Shown piece after piece: positions 53,241-64,000 of a stretch of 64,000 bases of DNA. Numbering within the stretch: position 1 is the stretch's first letter; each line of letters opens with the position of its first letter. The stretch is from positions 34,657,070 through 34,721,069 of the forward strand of contig NC_089749.1 of NCBI RefSeq assembly GCF_040412425.1, in the 5' to 3' direction. The position numbers were made by a program, and so were the translations under genes. This DNA is from Macrobrachium rosenbergii (Eukaryota > Arthropoda > Malacostraca > Decapoda > Palaemonidae). The notes beneath the pieces were generated by a model that saw only the letters and a list, made by a program, of their open reading frames with translations, did no database searches and was not told where the DNA came from.

Positions 53241-54070
53241 GTGAGTAAGGAAGTTAAAGACTTTTTCTCTTTTACTCCCAGATATTAATAACCTCTTGAA
53301 GTCATGAAATAAATTAATATGCAGTACATGTGATCATTCATCCAGTTTAGAAGTTTTCCCAGCCAAACTCTTAATTTAATCACCCTCTTGACTGCTTTTA
53401 TGGTTGCAGCCAGTATTTTCTGGAATCCTGCCGTATTATGTCTCAAGTTAATCAGTAAATATACTGTAGAAAATTTGTATGGCTATGTGACTTTCGTGTT
53501 ATTGTGTACTATAAAATGCAATAGTTATACTACACTGTAATAAGATTTAGGTGACAAATATAAATATAATAGTAAAATATAGATATATCCCTTGGAATGA
53601 TTGATTTTAATACTTGTCCATTCTACCTATACATGTGTTTGTACTGTACCTATACATGTGTTTGTACTGTAAATACTATGAAAAAAAAGGTTTGCCTATA
53701 CAAAAATGATATGTCAAATGTAGCATAGATTCATGTTAGTGCTCATTACTATAATTTTCTTGGGATTTTACCTTTGTAAGTATTTAGTGCTGTTTTAGTA
53801 TCACTGGAAAATTACTTTTTTTTATCTTATATTACAATGCTAACTTGGCAAAAGGAAACCTGTGAGACTTCAGTTGGGGTATCCCCAATCCTCCCCCCAG
53901 CCAAGTGGCATTCCCAGTACATAGGTAAATCTTCTAAATCCTGTAGGCTGTATGAATTTAAAACATTGGTGGGAAGAGTTGGCACATCTGATGTTATAAT
54001 TTTTTTCAGCGTCAGTGACCCTGGTAGTTGTGACGCCAGATAACCCACAATTAATCAACTTATCATTTTA
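53241..54070. other. Intron 3 sequence, no gene seen
   Basis: AT-rich. A 23-bp direct repeat (TACCTATACATGTGTTTGTA and on) is tandem at about 53,624-53,670. Searched for a final TMEM126 exon without success. Confidence 0.4.
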
Positions 54071-55230
54071 TTGTATTCCTTAATACAAACTTTCACCTTT
54101 TATGTAGGTAATCATCTGTGATAGCTGGAACGGTTCTGTCATTGAAGTATAACAAGGTAGTAAATGATGGCAGTTCAAGTGGTGGTGAGGGATCATGTCA
54201 TCAGGACTTGGGGGTTTGTCTTTTATTCTGCTGGAACAAGAAAACTGATCTTCTGAGGAGACAAGACTTAATGGGGTAGCTGTTGGCATTGGGGAGTAGG
54301 TGCTGACCTTTTTCACTTCCCCTCTCTCAACCCCATCTTTGTTTGCAATTTTGCTTTCCTTCTTATTCCCCTTTATGATGAAATCTTAAATGCTTTAGAA
54401 TCGGGTCACCTCGAACTCTTCTTTACAGTGTTTCAAGGGTAAAGTTGTTGCAGGTAACTTGTGGTGGGTGTGCAACAGGTTCTTCTTGGACAGAAAAGCA
54501 TCTTACCTCAGGTATTGGGAGTGTAAAAGACTGGGATTGAATGGTAGAGTGACTCTTCTCATCTGTCTTCCTTCTTTCGTCCTTCTGCAAGGCAGTATCT
54601 TGCACAAAATATGTACTGGATCAAAGGCAAATGCAGGTAGGCTACCAAGTTGAGCATCCAGTCTTTTCAGAACCTTAATTTTTAAGACAGACTCTCTTCT
54701 TCCCCTGTTTAACTGGAGTGGATGGCAGTAGATCTATAATCTTAACCCTTTGTCTTTATTGCCCAGGTTTTAGCTGCCCTCTAACTTGTGCCACCCCTTG
54801 TAGGGGTTACTCATGGTTTTCTGAAGTTTTCCTGTAAGAGCAAATCTCAGACATCTTACTAGGGCTCAGGGTCTTATTGCTCTATCATCCCTTTGTTCTG
54901 GATGGAGACTCAATTGCCAGTTAGTCGAGAATAAAACTTCCACCTAATGTGTGAATCTACTGCGTAAAAGATGGTTTGTATTTCTGTAGAAACAAATAGC
55001 AAATTTTTAAAAGATTCATATTTTTCTGAGGTATACAAGCCTGATCCTCTTATCATTATCCCTCTTCAGCCACCTTGCTCAATCACTGATACCAAAGGAA
55101 AATGTACTTGGAGATGGCAGGTGAGCTGAGTTGGCGATTTCACCCATTAACTACCTTGTTACTAAGTTTCAACTTTCCCATTCCATACTACTGTTTAAAA
55201 GGCTTCAGTTTGTATACCTAGGAAAAATAC
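54071..55230 (+). mobile_element. Mini DIRS family C: ITRs and ICR without genes
   Basis: The left end (54,071-54,190) matches 17,870 and 24,718. An ICR-like stretch lies at 54,966-55,050: its first half complements a DIRS left end (GTTTGTATTTCTGTAGAAAC) and its second half complements the right end near 55,202-55,230 (TTTGTATACCTAGGAAAAAT). The interior of about 770 bp has only scrambled gag-like or unrelated sequence. The right edge is cut by a DIRS-B left end at 55,231. It is an internally deleted copy about 1.2 kb long. Confidence 0.6.
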
Positions 55231-55743
55231 ACCTTTTATATAAGTAACTTACCAAGTAATTACATAGCTATAGTTTCTAACTTGCGCGGCAGCTTAAATT
55301 CAAAATTCACGGTAGCGCTTCAATTGTTTAGTGTAGGTGACTAGTCATGCCCACTAATGGGTAAAACCGGTTTTTGGTGAAATATTACCTCTGATTTTGA
55401 GTAGCATTCAAGCTTATAGCTTTTAGGATCAGCTTTTTATTGTTCTGTTATTATTGAGGTCTGATTCAAGTTTGCCTTTTTTTTGCTACTGTAGCGGAGT
55501 TGCAACCAAGATTAAACATCTATTCACACTTTTTTCCCTTGCAGAGAACTGAAAAAGTGTAAATGCAGGAATGTAGTGAGGAGAGATTTTGTGCTTAATG
55601 TTTTGGTGGATGAGCTTTAGGAGAGAAGGCGTTCTCGAGAGCCGAGAATCGTGCTCCGAGCTCCCAGCTCGCCTGGTGCTAGTTACAGAGCACCCAGCTC
55701 CCACTCTCTTGTGCCCAGCGCCTGGCACCAACTCTCCCCACAT
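55231..55743 (+). mobile_element. DIRS-B left-end fragment with rearranged gag
   Basis: TTTTATATAAGTAACTTACC onward is a DIRS-B left ITR (compare 27,717). A leader follows to about 55,480. From 55,620 a block of gag low-complexity sequence (SSPGASYRAPS-type) occurs, out of its normal distance, so there is a deletion. DIRS-B copy 2 is inserted at 55,744. Confidence 0.6.
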
Positions 55744-55935
55744 ACATTTTTACATAAGTAACTTACCCAGTAATTACTTAGCTAAGAATTTCTACTCGAA
55801 TGGCAGCTTAAATTTTGAAATTCGCAGTAGTGATTCTGTTGTTTTGTGTAGGTGACAAGACCCCACCCACTTTTGGGGTAAGATAGAGGAACAATTAAGC
55901 CAATAGATCAGTTTGTTTCTGCCGCTTATATTGTC
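55744..55935 (+). repeat. DIRS-B copy 2 left ITR
   Basis: Complement of 62,050-62,235; for example GACAAGACCCCACCCACTTT (about 55,854) pairs exactly with its complement near 62,092-62,111. Confidence 0.88.
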
Positions 55936-56081
55936 CACACACTGTGTTGACTAAGCAGCTTGGTTTTGATAGTTATTGTTTCTTCCCATCCGGTGAAGTA
56001 TTCTTTATATGGTAGGATTTTGGCATTGCTTTTTTTCTCCTGATTTACTTTTTTACTGATTTTGACTTTTAGCTAGTTAGT

Positions 56082-58300
56082 ATGTCAGACACTAGCTCTT
56101 CTAGTTTCTGGTATTGCAGCAAAGTTAATGAAAATAACTTATGACTCTCATACTCTGTGCACAAATTGCAGAGGGCAAGTTTGTACCATTAATTTGACAT
56201 GCGACAAATGCAGGGATTGGGATGAACGTAAATGGAAGACCTTGACTTTTCATTTAAATAAATTAGAGAGAGATCGCAAGAGGAAGACAGCCTTTAAAGC
56301 CGGTGAGAAATTAGCTAGTCAGACGACTCCTAAATCTAATGATGTAAATATTCCTGCTGCATCTCCTCCTGTTATTCCTGTTTCCCCTGTATCAGTCCAT
56401 ACTCCTAGGCCACCTACTCTTGCTCCTGGCTTTCACACTTCCGAGCGTAGTCACTTCGCCAGCATGGAAAATAAATTTGATTAGAAAATCAATATGGTGG
56501 TAGGTATAGTGACTCAGTTAGGGGCATCGATGCATAACCTTATGGATAAGTTCGACAAGAAAAGTGAAAGTGAAGTGTTAGTGGAGGAGGTGGCTGTTTG
56601 TCCTGCTGATTCTCCTAGGCATCGGTCATTACCATACTCCCCTGAACCAGGGAGGAGGCATACCGTTAGTCCAAGGGAAGTCAGTGGGGTCTGCCCACAA
56701 GCAGTCGCCCCCTCAGACCAGCCTGTTGCATCCCAGGTTGCATCAGGAGACAGCCACTGGAAAAGCGTCTTGGACGTGCATCAGCTCTTGTCTAGTTGGG
56801 GAGATTCTTTGCCGTACAGAAGGCGCCCATGCATTTTCCTGACGAGTCATGCTCCTTGAAGGATCTTCCAAGGATCAAGCTCCTCGACTGCCCAGCAAAA
56901 AGTTGAAGGAGCCTCCCCTCAGTCTTCAGTTTTCTTGCAGTAAGTGGGACAGCCCTGAACTCTTCTCCTCTCCTGGACGCCATGAACAAATGTTTAGTCA
57001 CTCCTGTTCATTTGAGAAGCATCTTCTTTCTGACTCTATGTGTCCTGCTTCTAGTGTGCAATGAAGTTCTTTGTCTGAGCACCGGGATTCGGCCGAGCGC
57101 CCTGTACTTGATGAGCACTTTTCATACGATGAGTGCCCAGTAGGGGCCTAGTGCCTTATATTACCTGAACCCCTGCCTTCGGTTAAACACCTTGACACAG
57201 CTAAGCTTCCTGAAGCACCCGAGCGCCTTGTAGCACCCTAGTTCCCTGACGCATCCACTCGCTCTAGAGCTCCAACACGCCACCGTGCATCTACTCCTCC
57301 ACCTGCTGCAAGTGCCTCAGGGGAACTAGTCAGTATTTTGACGTCAGCTTCTAATCTGCAAGCACCAGCTTTGTCCAGTTTGGCGACATATTGTCAGTCA
57401 GCCTCAGGTTTGGATCCAGCTTTGACTCCTCTTCAACACAACTTGGATAGCATTCTGCAGCTTCTACATAGACCTTCCACTGCTAAGGCACCTCCATCTG
57501 ATGCTCCCTTGTCTCCTGTTTCATTGGAAGAAGAGGATTTCTATAAAGATTCTCCAGCAACTCCTTACACGTCCCTTCTGAGGTTTTTACTTCAGAACTT
57601 CTTGGAGTTCGTCTCTCCCGCGACTCCTTTGCCCCTGGCTTCATCTTTTATGATGAGCAGTCAGCCTTCGGACACTGCTGGACTCCCTAAGTTGGTTCTC
57701 TCGTCCTCACCCAATAAGGCCCTTATTGAAGTGGAGAAGTGGCTTTCCGAGAAGAGGGAGCAGGGAAAGGCTTGCTTTAATGCCTCTCCTTCTCGTTTTT
57801 GTAGGTCTCGCTACTTATCTTATGCTGCTGGAAAAGCTCCTTCCCTGGGAGTGGCTGTCTCCTCCTAGTGGGACTTCTCTGGTCTCATTGACGCGGGCTG
57901 TAGATCCGCTCTTGCATCAGCGAAGGTATTCTTTTTGGCGCAAGAGATGTACCACCTTCTGAAAAGTCTTTTTAAGACTTTTGAAGTCTTAAATTTTATG
58001 GACTGGTGCTTAGATGCTCTTGCCAAGAAAGTTCAGAATCTATTGCTTCCGCCTTATTACACATGGGAACTTCTGGGTTTTCTCTCCTGTGCTGACAAAG
58101 CAGTCAGAGACAGTTCATAGGAGGTTGCTTTGCTATACACAATGGGTGTACTCAAGAAGAGGGAACTATGGGTTTCCTTTATGTTTAAGGGTGTGACAGC
58201 ATCTCAGAAATCAGCGCTTTTATTTTCTCTGCTGGACAAGCATCATCTTTTCCCATAAACAACCGTTAGTGAGATAGCTTCCAGCCTGTACAAGAAGTCT
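56082..58300 (+). pseudogene. DIRS-B copy 2 gag, multiple frames
   Basis: The start is ATG 56,082 (MSDTSSSSFWYC); a shift near 56,125 leads into the frame 56,128-56,484. This has YDSHTLCTNCRGQVC and LTCDKCRDWDERKW, a Cys-rich cluster near residues 5-35, then a basic LERDRKRK and a Pro/Ser-rich tail. A low-complexity section (57,080-57,290) follows. The core frame 57,338-57,868 has LLRFLLQNFLEFVSPATPL, NKALIEVEKWLSEKREQGK and RSRYLSYAAGKAPSLG, the same as copy 1. The rest to the RT is broken. Confidence 0.75.
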
Positions 58301-58329
58301 ACTCAGGATCTTCTTACACAGTCGACGAA

Positions 58330-59328
58330 GTGACAGAGATTGGACCACAGTATCCAACAGGACATCGTCTCCTCTGCAGTCAACACCCTTTTGTGGGGGC
58401 AGGCAGAGATCTCAATTCAGGTCCAGAGGATCAGTTAGGTTCACACCCCAAACCGTCAGGAAGTTGTCAACTAAACCTTCAGCCCGCAAGTGGGAACCCA
58501 GTCCTCCATGCCCCAGTGGGTGCAAGGCTCCTTCTCTTCTGGGAGAGATGGAGTTCAAGAGGGGCAGACCAGTGGGTAGTCAAAGTGCTTAAGGAGGGAT
58601 ATTTTATCCCCTTCAAGGAGAGGTCTCCCTTGACCAACACTCCCGTCACCTTGACTGCTTACTCCAAAGGATTGGAGAGGTATTCAGCCCTCTCAGAGGA
58701 GGTTTCCTCTGTCATCAGCAAGGCCATAGAACTAGTCAGGAACTCCGAGTTGAAGGGGTTTTACAATCGACTCTTCGTAATGCCCAAGTCTTCAGGGGGG
58801 TGGAGACCAGTGCTCGACATGAGTGCTTTGAATGCCTTCATAGAGAAGATAAAATTCAGTATGGAGACAGCACAGTCAGTTCTTGCAGCCATCTGTCAGG
58901 GGGAGTGGATGGTCTCCCTGGACACGCAGGACACGTATTTTTATATCCCTATTCACGAGGATTCAAGAAAGTACCTCAGGTTTGTCTTCAGGGGCCTAGT
59001 TTATCAGTTCAGAGCACTCTGTTTCGGCCTCTCGACTGCCCCACAAGTTTTTAAGAGGGTACTTGCTCCCCTGGCAGGTTGGCTTCATCTAGCAAGGGAA
59101 AAGATCTTACTCTATTTAGATGACTGGCTACTTCGCTCTCCCACGAGGAAACGATGCATGGAGGACTTACAGAAAATGATTTGCATTACTCAAGATTTAG
59201 GACTTTTATGGAATCTCCAGAAATCACAACTAACTCCCACTCAGAGAATTCTCTATTTGGGGATTCTGATAGACTTGGAGTTTTCAGGCTTCACCGTCCC
59301 CCAAGAGAGTGCAGGACTGTTTAAGTAA
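58330..59328 (+). pseudogene. DIRS-B copy 2 reverse transcriptase
   Basis: A 332-codon frame with VLKEGYFIPFKERSPLTNTP, FYNRLFVMPKSSGGWRPVLD, motif A WMVSLDTQDTYFYIPI, FQFRALCFGLSTAPQVFKRV (preceded by Y), the catalytic box ILLYLDDWLLRSP (about 59,105-59,143) and LWNLQKSQLTPTQRILYLG. Both catalytic segments are as in active enzymes. The frame ends near 59,328 after SAGLFK, and the continuation (LSKVDLFLALL) is in the frame from 59,309, so one shift separates RT from the thumb/RNase H linker. Confidence 0.88.
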
Positions 59329-60110
59329 GGTCGACCTGTTTCTCGCCCTTCTTTTGTGCACAGCAACTCAGTGGATGAGTCTTCTAGGCACACTGGCATC
59401 ATTGGAGCAGTTTGTAAGACTGGGGAGACTGCACATGAGGCCGCTACAATTTTACCTGAGAGCCTGCTGGGATCGGAAAGTACACCAAGATCTTCACTTC
59501 TTTCCTATCACCGCAGGGATAAAGGGGGACCTGTGTTGGTGGAAGTCCGAAGAAAGATTGATGGAGGGGAAATCTCTTCTCCCAGTGAACCCCGATCTAG
59601 ACTTCTTTTCCGACGCATCGGATCTGGGTTGGGAGCGCTCCTCGGGAACTGAGAAATCTCGGGAAGGTGGTCCCTTACATCAACCTACGAGAGTTGAAGG
59701 CAGTTCACCTGGGTCTCAGTCATTTTGCAACAGAAGTTTGCAACAAGACGATCACAGTGCCCGCAGAAAACACCACAGCCTTGGCCTACATAAAACATCA
59801 AGGGGAACTCACTCGTTCTCCCTGTGCGAGATAGCAAGAGACCTGTTGTGCTGGGCAGACCAGAACCGAACCAAATTAGTCACAAGATTTATTAAAGGCA
59901 ACTGCAATGTCCTGGCGGATGAACTGAGCTGCTGGAATCAAGTCCTTCCGACAGAATGGACGTTAGACCGTTGGGTTTGCTTGGACCTATGGAGTCTATG
60001 GGGACAACAGACCCTAGACTTGTTTGCAATATCTCAGAGTCACCATGTACCTCTGCTCTGCTCCCCTGTCCCAGACCCTCTCGCATGGGCAACAGATGCG
60101 ATGATTCAAG
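59309..60110 (+). pseudogene. DIRS-B copy 2 RNase H
   Basis: The linker SLLGTLASLEQFVRLGRLHM leads to LDFFSDASDLGWE (first Asp). A shift near 59,640 moves the Glu (YINLRELKAVHLGL-like) and second Asp regions out of frame; a second shift restores VTRFIKGNCNVLADELSC (last Asp). TLDLFAISQSHHVPLLCSPV follows. In place of the second Asp motif (xDNTTA) the expected codons read AENTTA near 59,766, another likely inactivation. Confidence 0.78.
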
Positions 60111-60349
60111 ATTGGTCAAATTTGGACCTTTACGATTTTCTGCCCTTCAGAATGATGAGGGAAGTTCTCAAGAAGTTCCGCTCTCACAGCAATGTAAAGA
60201 TGACTCTGGTGGCACCCTTTTGGCCACAGAAGGAATGGTTCCTAGACCTTCTGGATCTCCTCATAGACTTTCCAAGGCTCCTTCCTGCTATTCCAAGTCT
60301 TCTCAGACAACTGCATTGCAGGACATTCCACCAAGGCCTGTCCACTCTG

Positions 60350-61408
60350 GCCCTGACAGGCTTTTGACTGTCAGTAGACTTGTCCAAGTGAAAGGATTTT
60401 CACAATCGACAGCGGAGGCCATTGCCAAATGTAGACATGACTCGTCCAGCCAGCTCTACCAGGCAGAGCGGAAGTTTTTTAGGACCTGGTACAGAAGAAA
60501 TGGGGTTACATCTTCTCAGATGTCTATCCCTCAAATAGTGGCTTTTCTTCTGTACTTGAGGACTTCTTTAGGAAGGTCTTCTTCCACTATAAAAGGCTAC
60601 AGACAATGCTCAGCTCTGTTTTCTGTCACAGAGGCCTCGACATTTCTTCCAATCAGGATATTTCAGACCTGATTAAGTTGTTCAGTACCACCAGATCTAG
60701 AAAGGAGGTGAATTTCCCTTGGAATCTAGATATGGTACTTAAGTGGATATTAGGTGAGTGCTTCGAACCTAAGCATTCTTCCTCACTGAGGGATTTAACT
60801 AAGAAAACTGTTTTTCTCGTAGCGCTGGTCACTGTGAAGAGAGTAAGTGAGCTTCAAGTGATCAACAGGAGGATCAGTTTTTCGAACAGAGACACAGTCT
60901 GTTCCTTCTTATTAAGTTTTTTGGTGAAGAACGAGAACCCTTCACATCCTTGGCCTTGTTCTTTCACCATTAAGAGCCTATCTGATATTTTAGGCACAGA
61001 AGAGGAGGAAAGAGTGCTATGCTCAGTGAGAGCTCTCAGGTACTACCTGCACTGAACCCAAAAAATTAGAGGGCAGTTTTCTAATTTGTGGTGCTCGGTT
61101 AAAAATCCCTCAGACTTTTATCTAAAAATGCCATTTCCTTCTTCTTGAGGGATCTTATTATTGAACCTTACTCCCAAGTGGAGGAAAATGACTTGAAAGT
61201 CATGAAAGTTAAAGCTCATGATATAAGAAGGGCAGTTGCTACATCAGCAGCTTTCAAGCACAATCTTTTCTTATCCTCCATTCTTCAGGCAACGTACTGG
61301 AGAAGCAAGTTGGTGTTTGCAATGCACTGTCTGCTGGACGTGGAAAGTGTTTACGAAAACTGCGGTACCCTAGGACCGATGTCCGTAGTTAGCGTAGTGA
61401 TGGGTTAG
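60350..61408 (+). pseudogene. DIRS-B copy 2 tyrosine recombinase, nucleophile lost
   Basis: Three frames: FSQSTAEAIAKCRHDSSSQL and YQAERKFFRTWY (core-binding); then from 60,606 LTKKTVFLVALVTVKRVSEL (first Arg) to a TGA near 61,053; then from 61,145 KAHDIRRAVATS (His-x-x-Arg with one extra residue), ATYWRSKLVF (Trp) and AMHCLLDVE. The last reads Cys where copy 1 has Tyr (TTQYL). Loss of the nucleophile plus two frame breaks make it inactive. Confidence 0.83.
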
Positions 61409-61918
61409 GAAGTGTAGGAAGTATCCCTTCCTATGTATTTAGCTCTTCGCCTTGTTCTTGGTGTCAAGTTCAGGAGAAGCCTGGAGGGTACAAGAATGGA
61501 GTGCCCAACAGTTTTTAGGTGTTGGGTAGTGGTCATGTTAATTTTTATGGTGTAGGTGATTTTGTTGCTGGTTTTTAATTGTGTTTTGGTACTGTGCCCT
61601 TGACAGGGGCAATTGTCTGAGCTTTGTTCGCCTTCGGTATTGACCTTCATCACAAAGTTCCTGTTATATATTCTGTCAGCCTTCAGTGTACTCTTTCACT
61701 GCAGAATATCCCACTTCCATAGAAACGACTGGCTATACCGCCACGTCTCTACAGGTTGAGATGAGTGCCAACCAGAAGTGGTAATTATCTACGCAGCTCT
61801 CTCACCAGGTGAGGAAACAACAAACATAGTCTTAATGTTAGCCTATTTTAGGTCATTAATTTTTGTGTAGAATGTTATTTTACTGTCCACGATCCCCCAT
61901 CACCTTTTTGTGTGGAAT
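61409..61918 (+). other. DIRS-B copy 2 noncoding tail
   Basis: No gene between the YR stop and the ICR. It matches the equivalent region 33,120-33,600. Confidence 0.55.
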
Positions 61919-62005
61919 CAGCTAAGTAATTACTGGGTAAGTTACTTAGATAAAAATGACATGTTTATGATAAAATAAAGTTTTATGCTTACCCAGTAAT
62001 TACAG
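61919..62005 (+). repeat. DIRS-B copy 2 internal complementary region
   Basis: AGCTAAGTAATTACTGGGTA and following complements the left end (55,745-55,783, two mismatches). TTTATGATAAAATAAAGTTT and following complements the right end (about 62,190-62,235). The join is near 61,958. Confidence 0.88.
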
Positions 62006-62049
62006 ATGGAGCCCACCTTCCTCCCCCATGCATGGACATTTTTGCATAA

Positions 62050-62235
62050 ACAAATTGATCTGTTGGCTTAGTTGTTCCTCTATCTTACCCCAAAAGTGGG
62101 TGGGGTCTTGTCACCTACACAAAACAAAAGAATCACCACCGTGAATTTAAAAATTTAAACTGCCGTTTGAGTAGAAACTATTAGCCAAGTAATTACTGGG
62201 TAAGTATATAAAAACTTTATTTTATCATAAAAATG
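62050..62235 (+). repeat. DIRS-B copy 2 right ITR
   Basis: Inverted partner of 55,744-55,935 with a longer outer tail; ends near ...TAAAAATGT at 62,235. Confidence 0.85.
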
Positions 62236-63230
62236 TAATTTTTCTCTCCTGCTATTAGCCCTCCTACTTTTTATCCACTTGCTCCCACACCTGGCTCCTT
62301 CTCTTCCTTCCTGCGCCATTGCCAGTCTTGTGTGTAGGTTAACAGAAAATTAACCTTGTAACAGTGAAGTGTTGTGCAGTGGAGTAGGCGATTATCCAGC
62401 CTGCCGGTTCTACTAGACCTAAGTCACTGTCAGATCCCCTAAACCTGGGAGGAGGTATACTGAAAGTCCAGTGGAGGCTGGTGGGAATTTTCCCAGGTAG
62501 TTGTCCCCTCAGTCGAACCTGTTGCACATTCTCATGCATCGACAGACATTCTTGATGTAGAGGGGGAGGTGGTTATTCGGCCCGTCGGATCTCCTAGACC
62601 TAAAGTCCCTGCCATGCTCCCCTAAACTGGGAGGAGACATACTGGCGGTCCAAGGGAGTCCGAGGGGGTTTGCCCCGGGTAGTTGCCCCCTCAGTCGAAC
62701 CCGTAGTACATTCCCACTGGAAAAGGGATCTTAATGGGTGTGTAGTGTTAGACAGACACTGGAAAGATGTCTTGATGGATGTGTAGTGTTATCATCACTT
62801 GTCAGATTGAAGTCTTCCTGAGCACCTGGCGCCATCCTACTAGTGTCCTGAGCCAGTTCCTGTTCTATCGGCGCCTATTCCTGAACGCCCGACACCAGTT
62901 CCTTGGCGCTCGGCACTCTTTAGTATCCAGCGCCAACCAATAGAGCTCCCATCTCTTGCTCTCATGTGCCTGGCGCGAGCCTACTAGTGCCTGACGCCAG
63001 TTCCTCTTTAGCACTTGGCGCCTGTCTTTGCTAAGAACACACTGATGTTCTTTCTTGAGTGCCAGTCCCCGATCACCAGGCGCCAACTCTTCAGTATCAG
63101 AGTCCTGCCTCTGAGTGCCATACAGACCGCTCACAAGCATTCTGACTCTCTTTAGTGTGTCCCACCTTTGCCTAGAGTTCAAGACGAGTCAACGTTGCTC
63201 ACTTTTTAGTGACAATTAGTGTCTCAGAAT
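62236..63230 (+). pseudogene. DIRS-B-type gag fragment with minisatellite
   Basis: 62,245-62,340 matches the gag segment at 28,355-28,480. 62,440-62,520 and 62,600-62,700 are two partial copies of the following block (CCTAAACCTGGGAGGAG and CCTAAACTGGGAGGAG). 62,820-63,070 is a degenerate repeat of a short unit around GCCTGGCGCC/CCAGCGCC, which in the intact frames encodes the Ala/Pro-rich gag repeat. No long frame on the + strand; the minus frame 62,865-63,182 is a shadow. It ends near 63,230. Confidence 0.6.
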
Positions 63231-63329
63231 CTTTTCTGCGAATAATGTGTATATATGTTCCATAGAGAAATCCGCGAATCATGAGAATGGGAATATGGGT
63301 GGTTTACTGTACTTCTCAGCAGATTTCCC

Positions 63330-64000
63330 CACCCGACAGTAGCTGTGATGCTGAAAGCCTCCACCATGCCCATAGAGGAATTTTTGGTAATGGTCGACGA
63401 GGTCCACACAGTGCATAAGCAGCAGAGCCCTCACAGCCAACATCAGCAGCACCTGGTGTTGAGCAGTCATCCAACAGCGAAGGAAGCAGCAATGAGGACG
63501 AACCAGCTGTCCCCGCTTAGAAGAAGCATTTTCTTAAGGGAAAGCAATCACAAAGAAGACAGGAACCCCTAGAAAGAGTCTGTTTCTTTCTTTGGAGATT
63601 CAGGGCGAAAGCGAGGAAGTTCGACAAAGGCTGCATATTTTAAAAAACATCCAGTAGGGTCGCAGAAGTGACCCACCCATAGTAATGTCAGTGGGGGGCA
63701 AACAGGTTGCCTCATAAGAGAAATCGTGCCTGCCCACTGCTATCTTTCTTCCAGGTACAAGAGATGGACAGAGATGTGCTTCTTCATTAGAGATGAAATA
63801 ACCGACATGGAATCCTTGGTGGATACCAGAGCCTGCAGGTCTTTTATCTGGGCAAGACCAGCAGAACAAATGAACCCCACCCCACCCCCAACCTGCAGGT
63901 TTCGACTGCCAGCGGAGCCCCATTAGCCATGTACGGGAGGCGGGAGATGAAAGTCAAATTCAATGGACAAGACTACGACTGGTCTTTCATAATGGCAGAT
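63330..64000 (+). pseudogene. Ty3/gypsy gag C-terminus and protease, cut by window end
   Basis: Near 63,570-63,640 a knuckle-like string reads VCFFLWRFRAKARKFDKGC, the same CFFH..FG..A..C..PC type as the gag near 4,400 but with His, Gly and Cys positions mutated. From 63,726 the protease reads CFFIRDEITDMESLVDTRAC, where the active-site DTG has become DTR. LAMYGRREMKVKFNGQDYDW and SFIMAD follow in another frame to the window end. The RT should lie beyond 64,000. Inactive copy of a third gypsy. Confidence 0.7.

Larger units (their letters stand above)
55744..62235 (+). mobile_element. DIRS-like retrotransposon, family B copy 2, full architecture
   Basis: About 6.5 kb: left ITR (55,744-55,935), gag, RT, RNase H, YR, ICR (61,919-62,005), right ITR (62,050-62,235). 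The ICR halves complement both termini with few mismatches, so the ends are secure to a few bases. Better preserved than copy 1: RT catalytic boxes are intact. It still has frameshifts in gag, RT, RNase H and YR, and the YR tyrosine is replaced. Confidence 0.9.

Noticed and set aside
53241..55230. A fourth TMEM126-like exon
   Set aside because: No segment with splice sites and a membrane helix of the right phase was found; the frames at 53,837-54,043 and 54,459-54,653 have no fitting content.
62865..63182. A 105-codon Arg/Glu-rich minus frame
   Set aside because: Antisense of the GC-rich gag minisatellite; composition is explained by the repeat.
1..64000. tRNA, rRNA or other structured RNA genes
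   Set aside because: Looked for A/B-box-like and cloverleaf-like strings by eye and found none convincing; a covariance-model search would be needed for a firm negative.

Overview
The window is animal nuclear DNA, most likely from a decapod crustacean. The evidence is GT-AG introns, several DIRS-type tyrosine-recombinase (YR) retrotransposons (known to be common in Decapoda), Ty3/gypsy and non-LTR relics, mariner- and piggyBac-type cut-and-paste elements, and one recognisable metazoan gene. No prokaryotic operon, rRNA, tRNA or CRISPR array was seen. Species identity is inference.

The only host gene I can support is a TMEM126-like gene (mitochondrial inner-membrane protein, complex I assembly family) on the + strand. 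It has a first coding exon at 24,166-24,308, a second at 51,910-52,081 and a third at 53,112-53,240. Splice phases agree at both joins. Intron 1 is 27.6 kb and almost entirely filled with transposons. The C-terminal exon(s) were not found and may lie beyond 64,000.

Layout. 1-1,690: non-LTR RNase H relics (-). 1,684-5,113: decayed Ty3/gypsy (-). 5,390-6,560: LTR, primer-binding site and gag of a second gypsy (+), joined to a 5'-truncated DIRS (family A, to 10,563). 11,248-11,690: hAT fragment. 12,351-15,694: decayed non-LTR element. 16,636-17,475: large foldback. 17,870-18,860: DIRS family C fragment. 18,856-23,541: DIRS family D (-), 3'-truncated. 23,743-24,092: TA-flanked MITE. 24,166: start of the TMEM126-like gene. 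Within intron 1: DIRS-C fragment, second MITE, jockey-like fragment (-), complete DIRS-B copy (27,717-33,920) inside an older DIRS end, DIRS-A relic (35,220-37,555), a LINE split by a TTAA-flanked piggyBac-like element that carries a 377-bp satellite and a nested MITE (37,668-40,522), a near-complete DIRS-E (41,482-49,371), and a DIRS-A relic (to 51,583). After exon 3: a mini DIRS-C (54,071-55,230), a second complete DIRS-B copy (55,744-62,235), a DIRS gag fragment, and the start of another gypsy pol (63,330 to the end).

The most informative object is DIRS-E. It has near-identical inverted terminal repeats (ITRs), an exact internal complementary region (ICR) joining the complements of both termini, an open YR with all expected catalytic residues, and a possible spliced, Cys/His-rich gag. 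At least three other DIRS copies (A, B, B) show the same ITR/ICR architecture, and a shortened one (C) keeps it without coding genes. All element proteins except the DIRS-E YR are broken. Alignments were made by eye; ends marked approximate could move by tens of bases.
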